Of a stretch of DNA of 64,000 bases, positions 8,130-16,919 are shown in pieces; the first letter of the stretch is position 1; each line of letters begins with the position of its first letter. Made by a program: the position numbers and the translations under genes. The notes beneath the pieces are model-generated. The model did no database searches, was not told the DNA's origin, and saw only the letters and a list, made by a program, of their open reading frames with translations. Source of the stretch: Homoserinimonas sp. (GTDB taxonomy: Bacteria; Actinomycetota; Actinomycetes; Actinomycetales; Microbacteriaceae); the NCBI GenBank assembly GCA_023957835.1, contig JAMLGP010000001.1:1729575-1793574 (forward strand). The letters run 5' to 3'.

Positions 8130-9785
8130 TTGAACAAGGCAGATTTCCTTTTCAGAGGCGGGAAGGTTTTCACCTCCACCGCAGTTCGCCGCCCTGCTAC
8201 CGCAGTTGCGGTGTCCGGAGAGCGCATCGTCGCTGTCGGCAATGATGAATTGCTTGACCTTACCGGACCGCAAACTGAGATCATCAATCTCGACGGCAAG
8301 CTCCTGACCCCGGGTTTTCAGGACTCTCACGTGCACGCGGTCTGGGGCGGGCTCGACATGATCCGCTGCGATCTGTCGACTGAGTCGACGAAGGAAGGTT
8401 ACCTGTCGAAACTCACCCAATACGCGAAGGCCAATCCGGAAAAGGAGTGGATTCTCGGCGGAGGCTGGAGCATGGCCGTTTTTCCCGGCGGAACCCCGGT
8501 CAAAGAAGACCTGGATGCGATAATCCCCGATCGACCGGTCTTCCTGCCCAACCGAGACGGCCACGGCGCATGGGTGAATTCCCGGGCTTTGGAACTCGCC
8601 GGACTGGATGCGAACTCTCCCGACCCGGCGGATGGCCGCATCGAGAGAGATCCCGACGGCTCGCCGTCCGGCACTCTCCACGAAGGAGCAATGAACCTGG
8701 TGAATCGCCTGCTTCCGCCGACTTCACCGGAAGACTATTTGCGAGCTCTGCTAATGGGACAGCAGTACTTGCATTCCCTCGGTGTGACCGGCTGGCAGGA
8801 TGCGATTCTCGGGGATTACGGCGACGCCGGGGACGCAACCCCCGCCTATCTCGAGGCGGCAGGCTCCGGGCAATTGACTGCAAGAGTGGTAGGCGCACTT
8901 TGGTGGGATCGAACCAGGGGCCTCGAGCAGATCCCGGAACTCGTGGAACGCAGGAACGCAGGCAAAGCCGGCAGGTTCGCGGCGACGAGCGTGAAGATCA
9001 TGCAGGACGGAGTGGCGGAAAACTTCACCGCTGCCATGCTGGAGCCATATTGCGACGGTCATGGCGGCCACACCGACAACTCAGGAATCTCATTTGTCGA
9101 TCCAAAGATTCTCACCTTGGCGGTGCCCCAGTTGGATTCTCTCGGGTTTCAGGTTCACTTCCACGCAATCGGAGACCGGGGAGTACGCGAGGCACTGGAC
9201 GCTATCCAGGCAGCTCGAATGAAGAACGACTTCAATGACAATCGGCACCACATCGCCCATTTGCAGGTAATCCACCCCGAAGACATCCCGCGTTTTCGAC
9301 AGCTCGCTGTAATTGCGAACATGCAATCCCTCTGGGCGGCACTCGAACCTCAAATGGTGGAGCTCACCCTGCCCTTCCTCGGCGAGCCGCGAAGTTCCTG
9401 GCAATACCCGTTCGGAGACCTCTTCCGAAGCGGTGCCACTCTCGCTGCAGGCAGCGACTGGTCGGTGAGCACTCCTGATCCCTTCGCGGCGATTCACGTT
9501 GCGGTAAACCGCAAGGCCGCCCCCGGTCAGGAAGAAGACGAATTCGAAGCCTTCCTCCCCGACCAGGCTCTGGACCTCTCAACCTCGATCACGGCTTACA
9601 CAGCGGGCTCCGCCTGGCTGAATCACTGCGACGAGGCGGGTTCGATCGAGACGGGCAAGTTCGCCGACCTCGTGGTTCTGGACCGAAACCCGTTCGAGGG
9701 GCCCAAGAACGAGATCGGCCTCACCAGGGTAGAGCAGACTTTCGTCGGCGGACAGCGAGTCTATTCAGCTGCGGAGGCGAACTGA
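8130..9785 (+). CDS. amidohydrolase family protein (YtcJ/AepA type)
   Basis: This 551-residue metal-dependent hydrolase starts with FRGGKVFT and has the first metal ligands in GFQDSHVHAVWGGLDM (HxH), more His in VHFHAIGDRGVREAL and IAHLQV, and a late catalytic region AAGSDWSVSTPDPF. It ends with the standard composite beta-domain (GSIETGKFADLVVLDRNP). I place the start at TTG 8130, with TGGAG six bases upstream; the frame is open further back but overlaps potC. As the last gene of the importer operon it probably acts on the imported compound, for example an N-acyl amine, which is inference. Confidence 0.82.
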   Translation: MNKADFLFRGGKVFTSTAVRRPATAVAVSGERIVAVGNDELLDLTGPQTEIINLDGKLLTPGFQDSHVHAVWGGLDMIRCDLSTESTKEGYLSKLTQYAKANPEKEWILGGGWSMAVFPGGTPVKEDLDAIIPDRPVFLPNRDGHGAWVNSRALELAGLDANSPDPADGRIERDPDGSPSGTLHEGAMNLVNRLLPPTSPEDYLRALLMGQQYLHSLGVTGWQDAILGDYGDAGDATPAYLEAAGSGQLTARVVGALWWDRTRGLEQIPELVERRNAGKAGRFAATSVKIMQDGVAENFTAAMLEPYCDGHGGHTDNSGISFVDPKILTLAVPQLDSLGFQVHFHAIGDRGVREALDAIQAARMKNDFNDNRHHIAHLQVIHPEDIPRFRQLAVIANMQSLWAALEPQMVELTLPFLGEPRSSWQYPFGDLFRSGATLAAGSDWSVSTPDPFAAIHVAVNRKAAPGQEEDEFEAFLPDQALDLSTSITAYTAGSAWLNHCDEAGSIETGKFADLVVLDRNPFEGPKNEIGLTRVEQTFVGGQRVYSAAEAN

Positions 9786-9787
9786 TT

Positions 9788-9802
9788 CGCCGCAAACCGG
9801 CG
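9788..9802. terminator. small hairpin between convergent genes
   Basis: CGCCG-CAAAC-CGGCG forms a 5-bp GC stem between the converging amidohydrolase and septum-formation genes. There is no T tract, so it is only a weak terminator candidate. Confidence 0.3.
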
Positions 9803-9810
9803 GAGAACTT

Positions 9811-11133
9811 TCACTCTTCAGGTTCGGGGGCGGCGGTCTCAACTGGAGGTGGAACCGCAAGCGATTCCGAAATGGCTCCTCCCGAAGATCGCGAGACGAA
9901 GCAGTAGTAGTCTCGATCACCCTTGGCCCAGTCGGTCGCATTCACTGCGAAACTCGCCTCGTACTGGATATCGGTATAAGCCGAGGCCTTGCTGTAATCA
10001 ATTACCGACGCGCTCGTGCAAAGCAGTCCGGTTGCCTGTGCTTGAAGCGAATCGATTCCGGGGTAGGGGGTGCTGAATCCGTCGTCTTCTGTGAACTCGC
10101 CCCTTGCCACAAGCTGCGCCGGATGCGGCTGCGAGCAGTCTACGACCGTGAACTTCTCCACCCAGGGTCCGTTGTACGGATCCAGGCACTCGCCACCGAG
10201 CAACTCGTCCCAGCGGTACTCCCCTGGGGGCAGCGGTCCGACTGGTTTTTCAGTCGGAGTAGGTGTCGGAGTATTGGTCGGCAGTGCGACATCCACCGGA
10301 GAAGGTCCCAGAAGTCCGGGAAGCTTCGTGCCGAAGTAGAAAAGGACAACGAGAGCAAGTGCCGCGACCAGTCCCCCGGCCACCCACATGAGCACCTTTT
10401 GAGTCTTGCCAATACCGGCACTGGCCAGGCCCGGTCTGGCGGGTCTTTGCCTGCTGCTTGCCGGCATCCGTCCAATGAGAGGTTCAGCTTCATACTCCTG
10501 AAACTGGGATTCACCAAAAAGCTTGTCGAGCGCCTCGCCCTGGGCAAAGACCTCGGTCGGATCTGCGGGAACGTTAGGTTCCGGCGGTGCGCCCGCCAGC
10601 CCGGGCGCTACCGGCGGGATTGGCCAGGCCTGAGTCGGCTCGGACGGCATCGGTGTCGCCGGGGCCTCCGGGGCCTCCGGGTTGATTCCGGGAGTAAGAC
10701 CAGTCGGAGTCCAGGCTTCAGTGATCGGTTGCGACTGGGTCGGCCACTGCGGAGCGGGTGGAGCGGGCGTCGCAGGAGTAGCGGGAGTAGCGGGCTCCTC
10801 CGGGGACTGCGAGGTCGGGGAGGTCGCAGGGAACTGGCCTGGAGGGGGGAGAGTCAGATCGGGGAAGGTTGCCGGCGGAGGGAAATTCGCAAAGGGGTTC
10901 TCCTCAGGTGAAGCCTGAGTCGGAGGAAGCGGCTCGGCCTGCGGCGGCCAGGAGGGAAGTTCGGGCCGTGGTGTCGCGTTCTCCGCAGGGTCAGGGTCCG
11001 GATTTGGTGCTGCGTCGACAGCCGGATCAGTTCGGGGTGCGGATTCGGACTGCCTGGCGGTTCCAAAGTTGGAGGCAAACCACGCGTCGAGTCCGTCGTC
11101 GGACTGGTCGGGAGTGTCCCTGTCGTCAGTCAT
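9811..11133 (-). CDS. septum-formation-domain membrane protein with proline-rich N-terminus
   Basis: The 440-residue protein has a long disordered Pro/Ala/Thr-rich region (residues 1-220, with runs of PATPA), a single membrane span (VLMWVAGGLVAALALVVLFY, about 250-270), and an extracytoplasmic domain with four cysteines (LLGGECLDPY, FTVVDCSQPHPAQ, TGLLCTSAS, DYYCFVSR). The GEC...VDCSxPHxAQ pattern is typical of actinobacterial 'septum formation' family domains. Its N-terminal part is cytoplasmic and could bind other division or wall proteins. Its start overlaps the end of pyrE by four bases, so the two are co-transcribed. Confidence 0.7.
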   Translation of the reverse strand: MTDDRDTPDQSDDGLDAWFASNFGTARQSESAPRTDPAVDAAPNPDPDPAENATPRPELPSWPPQAEPLPPTQASPEENPFANFPPPATFPDLTLPPPGQFPATSPTSQSPEEPATPATPATPAPPAPQWPTQSQPITEAWTPTGLTPGINPEAPEAPATPMPSEPTQAWPIPPVAPGLAGAPPEPNVPADPTEVFAQGEALDKLFGESQFQEYEAEPLIGRMPASSRQRPARPGLASAGIGKTQKVLMWVAGGLVAALALVVLFYFGTKLPGLLGPSPVDVALPTNTPTPTPTEKPVGPLPPGEYRWDELLGGECLDPYNGPWVEKFTVVDCSQPHPAQLVARGEFTEDDGFSTPYPGIDSLQAQATGLLCTSASVIDYSKASAYTDIQYEASFAVNATDWAKGDRDYYCFVSRSSGGAISESLAVPPPVETAAPEPEE

Positions 11134-11699
11134 GATCCCAGCCCGAGATCGTTCAGGTCAATGGCGGCCAGATACTGATAGCCGGCACTCTCGATGGCCT
11201 GCCTGGCACCGGTGTTTCGATCTACAACTACCGCAACTGCGGCAACTTTCGCCCCCGCCTTTTCAACCGCAGCGATTGCAGCCAAAGGCGAGCCTCCGGT
11301 TGTGGAGGTGTCCTCGACTACCACTACTCGCTTGCCCTTCAATTCCGGACCTTCGATTTGCTTTCCCCGACCGTGATCTTTCGGCTGTTTGCGCACCACG
11401 AACGCATCAAGAGGACGGCCCGTGGCGATGCTCGAATGAAGCATAGAGGTCGCGATTGGGTCTGCGCCCATAGTCATGCCTCCAACTGCCGAAACGCCGG
11501 GTAAGTGAGCTATCAGCTCAGTCATTACTTCGCCTATGAGCGGTGCCACTCGATGGTCCAGACTGACGCGTCTCAAATCCACATAGAAGGATGCCTTCGC
11601 CCCGCTGGTGAGTACGAAATCACCATGAAACACCGCTTCTTTCGAGATGTACTCGATGAGCGCGCTTCGGGCATCCTTCACGGGGTCAAGCCTATTCAT
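11130..11699 (-). CDS. pyrE: orotate phosphoribosyltransferase
   Basis: This 189-residue enzyme makes orotidine 5'-phosphate from orotate and PRPP in pyrimidine synthesis. The PRPP-binding motif VVVVEDTSTTGGSPLAAI (about 115-132) is intact, as are FYVDLRRVSLD near the N-terminus and the catalytic-loop segment RKQPKDHGRGKQIEG. The length fits the short actinobacterial form. It is divergent from xth and overlaps the downstream septum-formation gene by four bases. Confidence 0.92.
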   Translation of the reverse strand: MNRLDPVKDARSALIEYISKEAVFHGDFVLTSGAKASFYVDLRRVSLDHRVAPLIGEVMTELIAHLPGVSAVGGMTMGADPIATSMLHSSIATGRPLDAFVVRKQPKDHGRGKQIEGPELKGKRVVVVEDTSTTGGSPLAAIAAVEKAGAKVAAVAVVVDRNTGARQAIESAGYQYLAAIDLNDLGLGS

Positions 11700-11806
11700 G
11701 AAAACGACGGCTCAGCGCAAATACCCATCCATGTCAGAGTTTCCCGATTTCGGCTTTCAAGGTTGATCTTTCCGGTCTGGATGAATTGTCCGGGTAGCGT
11801 TTAGCC

Positions 11807-12646
11807 ATGCGTGTGGCAACCTGGAATGTCAACTCGATTCGAACGAGAGTCGGCAGAGTAGTCGACTGGCTTCTGCGGGAAGACGTCGATGTTCTCGGAA
11901 TGCAGGAAATCAAGTGCAAACCCGAGCAGTTTCCGGCGGAAGAATTCGAGCGAGCCGGATACGACATCCTCGCCCACGGACTGGATCAGTGGAACGGAGT
12001 CGCCTTCGCCAGCAGGAGACCCATGACGGAATTGGGGAAGAGCTTCCCTGGTCAGCCTGGATTCAAGAAAGGATTCGATGGTCCTAACCCTCCTCTCGAG
12101 GCGCGCGCGCTCGGAGTCGAAGTAGAGGGAGTGAACCTATGGAGCCTCTATGTGCCCAACGGTCGCGGCCTCGACGACCCCCATATGGAATACAAGCTCA
12201 ACTGGTTGAACGCTCTCGCTTCAACAAGCCGGAACTGGCTGGCTCACAACCCGGACCTGAAGCTTGCGCTTATGGGCGACTGGAATGTCGCCCCAACAGC
12301 GTCGGACATGGGCGATCCGGACTTCGTTGAAGGCCAGTCAACCCACGTCTCCCCTGGAGAGAGAGCGGCATTCCAACAGTTTCTGGAACTCGGAATGGCC
12401 GATACGGTCAGGGGGTTTGTTCCTGATGGCTATACCTACTGGGACTACAAGCAGCTCAAGTTTCCGCGAAATGAGGGAATGAGAATCGACTTCATCCTCA
12501 GCTCGGCCGCTCTCGCGTCTTGGGCCACAGCCGCCCGGATTCACCGTGAAGAGCGAAAGGGAGACGCGCCAAGCGACCATGTTCCGGTGACTGTGGATTT
12601 CGATCTCGGAACTGAGGAAGACCTGGACCGGCCGATGGTTTTCTAG
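11807..12646 (+). CDS. xth: exodeoxyribonuclease III (AP endonuclease)
   Basis: The 279-residue enzyme of the endonuclease/exonuclease/phosphatase fold begins MRVATWNVNSIRTR and has the metal ligand Glu in LGMQEIKCKPEQFP, the GDWNVAPT active-site loop, and the terminal catalytic SDHVPVTVDF. It cuts DNA at abasic sites and degrades 3' ends in base-excision repair. The start is ATG 11807. It is followed 24 bp later by a GntR regulator on the same strand. Confidence 0.92.
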   Translation: MRVATWNVNSIRTRVGRVVDWLLREDVDVLGMQEIKCKPEQFPAEEFERAGYDILAHGLDQWNGVAFASRRPMTELGKSFPGQPGFKKGFDGPNPPLEARALGVEVEGVNLWSLYVPNGRGLDDPHMEYKLNWLNALASTSRNWLAHNPDLKLALMGDWNVAPTASDMGDPDFVEGQSTHVSPGERAAFQQFLELGMADTVRGFVPDGYTYWDYKQLKFPRNEGMRIDFILSSAALASWATAARIHREERKGDAPSDHVPVTVDFDLGTEEDLDRPMVF

Positions 12647-12670
12647 GCGGATTTCGAACCTAGTATTGGT

Positions 12671-13351
12671 GTGGTGACCGACTTTCCGCCAACGTCCAAC
12701 TCCGCCAATCTGCGACGGGCTGGGGATTTGGAAACCAGCAAGGTGGTTGCGAGGGTATTCGACCGCATCCTCGAGGAAATCCATCTGGGCAAACTCGAAC
12801 CCGGTGAGAGAATCGTGGATCACGTACTGGCCCAGGAATTCGGGGTTTCAAGGACTCCGGTTCGTGAGGCGCTTCAGCGTCTGCGCGAACTTGGCGTAGT
12901 CGAAGCGTCCGCGAGCAGGTACACCCGCGTAGCCGTGGTCACGCCGAAAGAAACCGCGGATGCACTGGTCGTCTGGACTGCGCTTTACGACGCTCTCATT
13001 GATGAAGCCCATTCCAGGATCAGCAGAGAGAGCCGTGAACTAATGGTGCAGGACCACGAGAAGTTTCTCGAGGCGGTCTCAAGATCAGACATGCAGTCGG
13101 TAGCGATTGCCAATCTCTCGTTCTTCGCCCGCCCGATGGTCGCAGTAGAGAACTCGCTATTGATCAAAGCCTTAAGTTCGGTGGTGCACAGAATTCAACT
13201 GGGCAGCCTGCATTTGCCCGATTACATTGACTTCGACGAGTTGGGTCGGGCCCAGAAAATGTTCCTCGAAAGCCTCGAGCGGAACGACCCCGCGCTTGCA
13301 AACGAAGCGATCCAGATCATCCGCTACATCAGGATTCCCCAGGAGAGTTGA
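12671..13351 (+). CDS. GntR-family transcriptional regulator (FadR/FCD type)
   Basis: The 226-residue protein has an N-terminal winged helix (ARVFDRILEEIHLGKLEP, VSRTPVREALQRLRELGVVE, residues 20-75) and an all-helical C-terminal FCD-like ligand domain. The family usually senses organic acids or acyl-CoA. The C-terminal domain's metal-binding His pattern is not obvious. The start is GTG 12671, with another GTG immediately after. Its target is unknown; the DUF6421 gene downstream is a candidate. Confidence 0.85.
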   Translation: MVTDFPPTSNSANLRRAGDLETSKVVARVFDRILEEIHLGKLEPGERIVDHVLAQEFGVSRTPVREALQRLRELGVVEASASRYTRVAVVTPKETADALVVWTALYDALIDEAHSRISRESRELMVQDHEKFLEAVSRSDMQSVAIANLSFFARPMVAVENSLLIKALSSVVHRIQLGSLHLPDYIDFDELGRAQKMFLESLERNDPALANEAIQIIRYIRIPQES

Positions 13352-13355
13352 CTTT

Positions 13356-13370
13356 CGGCGAATTTCGCCG
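13356..13370 (+). terminator. hairpin after the GntR gene
   Basis: CGGCGAA-T-TTCGCCG is a perfect inverted repeat followed by TTTC, beginning five bases after the GntR stop codon. The loop is very short and the T tract weak. It could equally be an operator for the DUF6421 promoter. Confidence 0.4.
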
Positions 13371-13494
13371 TTTCAAGGACTCAAAGTTGCGACTGCTCCT
13401 TAGCTGCGCAAGTTCTCGCCGAATTGGCGCAATCAAATTCTGCCTGTGTCTGGGTACCCTTTAATTTGCACGGTACGCAGGTGAAGGGACTCAA

Positions 13495-14880
13495 ATGACT
13501 ACCACTACGGATACGGGAAGAAAGCAGATTCCAGCAGAATCGGCGACTTCTGGGAATCTTGCTGAAGACCTAGCCTGGACGTCCCTCAAGGAAGCTGTTG
13601 GCGAGTTCCGCCGTTTTCAGATTCAGGACGGCAGCATCCCGGAAAAGTCGAATCATAGGCGCGCCAGCGAGCTCACGAGTGTAATCACGAGAGCCATTGC
13701 GGATCTGGCACCTAGGTTTGAGCACGACCGCGATTACCTTGAGCTGCTTGTGACAGATTTCGAGCGGTGGTCTGCGGAGGGTTTCGGTGTTCCCGACTTT
13801 CATGATTCGCTCGTGGCATTTCGGCCCGAACTTCATCGCGTGAACGGTCTCCGGCACCTCGTGGTTTTCCCGATGTACACCCAAAATGGCAGTTCCGACC
13901 GTCTCGTTGAAGCGGTGCTAATCGAAGTCATCTGGCCGGACTTCGTGGCCGAGTTGGAGGCCGGAGAGTATTCGAACAAGATGTTCGTTCCGATCAGGTT
14001 CCTAGACTTCACCGAGGGGTATGACACGAACGCTGCCGTCCTCTTTCCGGAGACTGTCGCGGTGCGCGAGACTCCGAAGTTCACCTGGGGAGCGATCTTC
14101 GCCGACCGTGAAGCAGCCAGATTCAGGCGCGTAGTGAAAGCCGCATCCGAGATTACAGGACTCGAACTGCCGGCAGACGCAATCGAACTGCTCGAAGACC
14201 AGCACCTTGCGGAAGAGACTTTCGTAATGTGGGACCTAATTCACGACCGCACCCACATGCGAGGCGACCTGCCTTTCGATCCGTTCATGATCAAACAGCG
14301 GATGCCCTACTTCCTCTACTCTCTCGAAGAACTGCGCTGCGACCTGACCGCCTTCGCAGAATCGGTCAAACTCGAAAACGCCAGGGAAACCGACCCGGTA
14401 ACGAGAAAGCACGCGAAGCTCGTGCAGTACACGGTGCTTTTCGACCGGATTTTCCGCTTCGCTCTAACCGGAAGCCGAACTCGAAACTACGACGGACTCG
14501 GCGGGCAATTGCTTTTCGCCTGGCTGCACCAGCGCCGGGTGTTGCACTGGACAGATACCACTCTGAGCCTGGACTGGGAAGAAGTGCCAGCAGTCGTCAA
14601 TGCCCTGGGCGATGAAATCAGCGATCTCTACTGGCGCTCGATTGACCGGCCGAAAGTCGCGCACTGGCTCGCCGCTTACGATCTGGTCTCGGGAACCCTC
14701 GCTCCGCATCCGGCTTCGAAGTGGGCGACGAGGGACCTGCCGCTGGATGGCACTCCTCGCGAGCTGACCGATCTCGTGATGGATGATGAGTTTCCGCTGT
14801 CCATGTTCTACGAAGCTCTCTCCCGCAAAATGAAGGACGTAATCGAATCGACCTCCGGAATCACAGCAACTACCGCTTGA
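13495..14880 (+). CDS. DUF6421 family protein
   Basis: The 461-residue soluble protein matches my memory of DUF6421, an uncharacterised actinobacterial family. It has no signal peptide or membrane span. Residues 240-295 contain a conserved-looking polar cluster: MWDLIHDRTHMRGDLPFDPF followed about 25 residues later by LEELRCDLTAF. The HxxxH plus downstream E-(x2)-R-x-D arrangement resembles metal sites of zinc peptidases of the M49 kind, but this is only a motif resemblance. A purine-rich Shine-Dalgarno (GAAGGGA) precedes ATG 13495. It stands alone between the GntR regulator and an ABC-2 exporter. Confidence 0.7.
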   Translation: MTTTTDTGRKQIPAESATSGNLAEDLAWTSLKEAVGEFRRFQIQDGSIPEKSNHRRASELTSVITRAIADLAPRFEHDRDYLELLVTDFERWSAEGFGVPDFHDSLVAFRPELHRVNGLRHLVVFPMYTQNGSSDRLVEAVLIEVIWPDFVAELEAGEYSNKMFVPIRFLDFTEGYDTNAAVLFPETVAVRETPKFTWGAIFADREAARFRRVVKAASEITGLELPADAIELLEDQHLAEETFVMWDLIHDRTHMRGDLPFDPFMIKQRMPYFLYSLEELRCDLTAFAESVKLENARETDPVTRKHAKLVQYTVLFDRIFRFALTGSRTRNYDGLGGQLLFAWLHQRRVLHWTDTTLSLDWEEVPAVVNALGDEISDLYWRSIDRPKVAHWLAAYDLVSGTLAPHPASKWATRDLPLDGTPRELTDLVMDDEFPLSMFYEALSRKMKDVIESTSGITATTA

Positions 14881-14928
14881 TCCTCAGTTAGTCTGCCTCA
14901 CCGGATTTTGATGGTTTAGGGTGGGCAA

Positions 14929-15810
14929 GTGCTCGAGATTAGGGGAGTCAACCGTTCGTTTTCCGGTCGTCGGGTTCTGCATGATGTCAGTTTCGAAGTT
15001 GAAACGGGGAAACTGACTGGCTTTGTCGGCGCAAATGGCGCCGGCAAGACGACGACCATGCGGATCATCCTGGGAGTACTCGCAGCCGACTCCGGAGAGG
15101 TGTACTTCAACGGAAAGCAACTCGACGATTCGGTCAGGCATCGGACCGGATACATGCCGGAGGAGCGGGGCCTTTACCCGAAGATGCGAGTAGCTGAGCA
15201 GCTAAGCTATTTGGCTCAACTTCACGGTCTGACTCCCGAACGCGCGAGATCGAACGCTCAAGCGCTGATTGAAAGGCTCGGACTTGACGACAAGGCCGAC
15301 AAGACAATCGAGAGCCTGTCGCTCGGGAATCAGCAGAGAGCGCAAATCGCCGCCTCCCTGGTTCACGATCCGGAAATCCTCGTACTGGATGAGCCGTTCT
15401 CCGGGCTGGATCCGATCGCGGTCGAGAACGTTCAGGGCGTGCTGAAGTCGCGGGCGGCCGAAGGCATTCCGGTGCTCTTCTCTTCGCACCAACTGGATAT
15501 TGTTGAGCGGCTCTGCGACAACCTCGTGGTGATCGCTGACGGTCGAATTCGAGCGGCCGGATCGAGGGAAGCCCTCCGATCAGAGTTCGGATCCTCAAAC
15601 TGGGAACTGATTTCCGATCTTGATCCGGCGAGAGTCAAAAGCAACCCGGGTCTGGAAATCGTCTCCGCTGAAGGACGCTCGCTCGTTTTCAAGGCGAACG
15701 CCGAGATGGCCCAGGAGGTGCTGAAGCAGGCAACCGCACTAGGCGCGGTTGATCGCTTCACTCCGGTCGAGCCGACTCTTGCCGAAATATTCAGGGAGGT
15801 AATCGAGTGA
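14929..15810 (+). CDS. ABC-2 type exporter, ATP-binding protein (NatA-like)
   Basis: The 293-residue ATPase has Walker A GANGAGKTTTMR, signature LSLGNQQRAQIAASL, Walker B ILVLDEPFSGLDP and the switch region FSSHQLDIVERL. The C-terminal 70 residues form the DUF4162-like extension common in NatA/CcmA-type exporter ATPases. The start is GTG 14929. It overlaps the membrane partner by four bases. The exported substrate is unknown; Na+ or a small toxic compound is typical for the family. Confidence 0.88.
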   Translation: MLEIRGVNRSFSGRRVLHDVSFEVETGKLTGFVGANGAGKTTTMRIILGVLAADSGEVYFNGKQLDDSVRHRTGYMPEERGLYPKMRVAEQLSYLAQLHGLTPERARSNAQALIERLGLDDKADKTIESLSLGNQQRAQIAASLVHDPEILVLDEPFSGLDPIAVENVQGVLKSRAAEGIPVLFSSHQLDIVERLCDNLVVIADGRIRAAGSREALRSEFGSSNWELISDLDPARVKSNPGLEIVSAEGRSLVFKANAEMAQEVLKQATALGAVDRFTPVEPTLAEIFREVIE

Positions 15811-16898
15811 GCTCCAATCGGATGCCCGTGGCCGGCTCCCGAATTGCCCTCGTGGCAATGAGAGAAATCAGGATGAAACTGCGCTCGAAGGCGTTCCTGA
15901 TCTCGACCGCAATTCTCATGCTCTCGGTTCTGGCATCAATAGTGGCTGCCGGCATTTTCGGCTCAAACCAGTCGAAGACCGAAGTGGCGGCCACCGGCAG
16001 CGCGGTTCAAGTCGCAGAAGCCTACGAGAACCTGCTAGTTACAGTGAGCGATTCTGCCGAGGCCGCGATCCAGCTCGTGGAGGAAGGAAGGGTCGAGGCT
16101 GCCCTCGTACCGACCGCGACTCCAGGTCTGGGCTTCAAAGTCGTAGCGAAGGATTCGGCTCCGGAGACTCTGCTCGCGCAATTGGGAGTGTTCCCTGAAC
16201 TGCAAGTGCTGCACCCGCAGAAGATCAACCCTTTGCTCGCCTATTTTGCGGCGATTGCTTTCGGTCTTGTTTTCTTCATTTCGGCAATGACTTTCGGAAC
16301 GACTATCGCGCAAAGCGTCGTTGAGGAGAAGCAAACCCGAATCGTGGAGATCCTCATTTCGGCAATCCCCGTCCGAACGCTGCTTACCGGAAAGGTAATC
16401 GGCAACAGCATCCTCGCCTTTGCCCAAATTGCCGCAATCGCCGCACTGGCCTCGATTGGGCTTGCAGCTACAGGACAATTGAGCCTGCTCGGACAATTCG
16501 GCCCCTCAATCGCCTGGTTTGTGGTGTTCTTCGCTTTCGGATTCGTCATGCTTGCCGCCATGTATGCGGCAACCGCTTCCCTGGTTTCGCGCCAGGAAGA
16601 CGTCGGCAGTGCAACTTCCCCCGTCATGATTCTGGTGATGCTTCCCTACATCCTCGTAATCAGCTTCAACAGCAACCCCCTGGTACTCGGAATCATGTCC
16701 TATATTCCGTTCTCCGCCCCAGTTGGGATGCCGATGAGGATCTTCCTCGGTCAGGCTCAGTGGTGGGAACCGGTGCTCTCGCTGCTGATTCTTCTGGCAA
16801 CCACAGCGGTCGTAATCCTGGTCGGTGCGAGGATCTATTCCAACGCTCTGCTGCGCACCGGTAGTCGGATGAAGCTTTCCGAGGCGCTCGCCGGTTAG
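15807..16898 (+). CDS. ABC-2 type exporter, membrane protein (NatB-like)
   Basis: The 363-residue protein has one N-terminal span (ISTAILMLSVLASIVAAGIF), an extracytoplasmic loop of about 120 residues, then five to six C-terminal spans. Between them lies the motif TTIAQSVVEEKQTRIVEILISA, which is diagnostic of the ABC2_membrane_3/NatB family. GTG 15807 overlaps the ATPase stop. It forms the exporter with the preceding subunit. Confidence 0.85.
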   Translation: MSSNRMPVAGSRIALVAMREIRMKLRSKAFLISTAILMLSVLASIVAAGIFGSNQSKTEVAATGSAVQVAEAYENLLVTVSDSAEAAIQLVEEGRVEAALVPTATPGLGFKVVAKDSAPETLLAQLGVFPELQVLHPQKINPLLAYFAAIAFGLVFFISAMTFGTTIAQSVVEEKQTRIVEILISAIPVRTLLTGKVIGNSILAFAQIAAIAALASIGLAATGQLSLLGQFGPSIAWFVVFFAFGFVMLAAMYAATASLVSRQEDVGSATSPVMILVMLPYILVISFNSNPLVLGIMSYIPFSAPVGMPMRIFLGQAQWWEPVLSLLILLATTAVVILVGARIYSNALLRTGSRMKLSEALAG

Positions 16899-16919
16899 AG
16901 CCGGTGCGAGAATAGGGCA

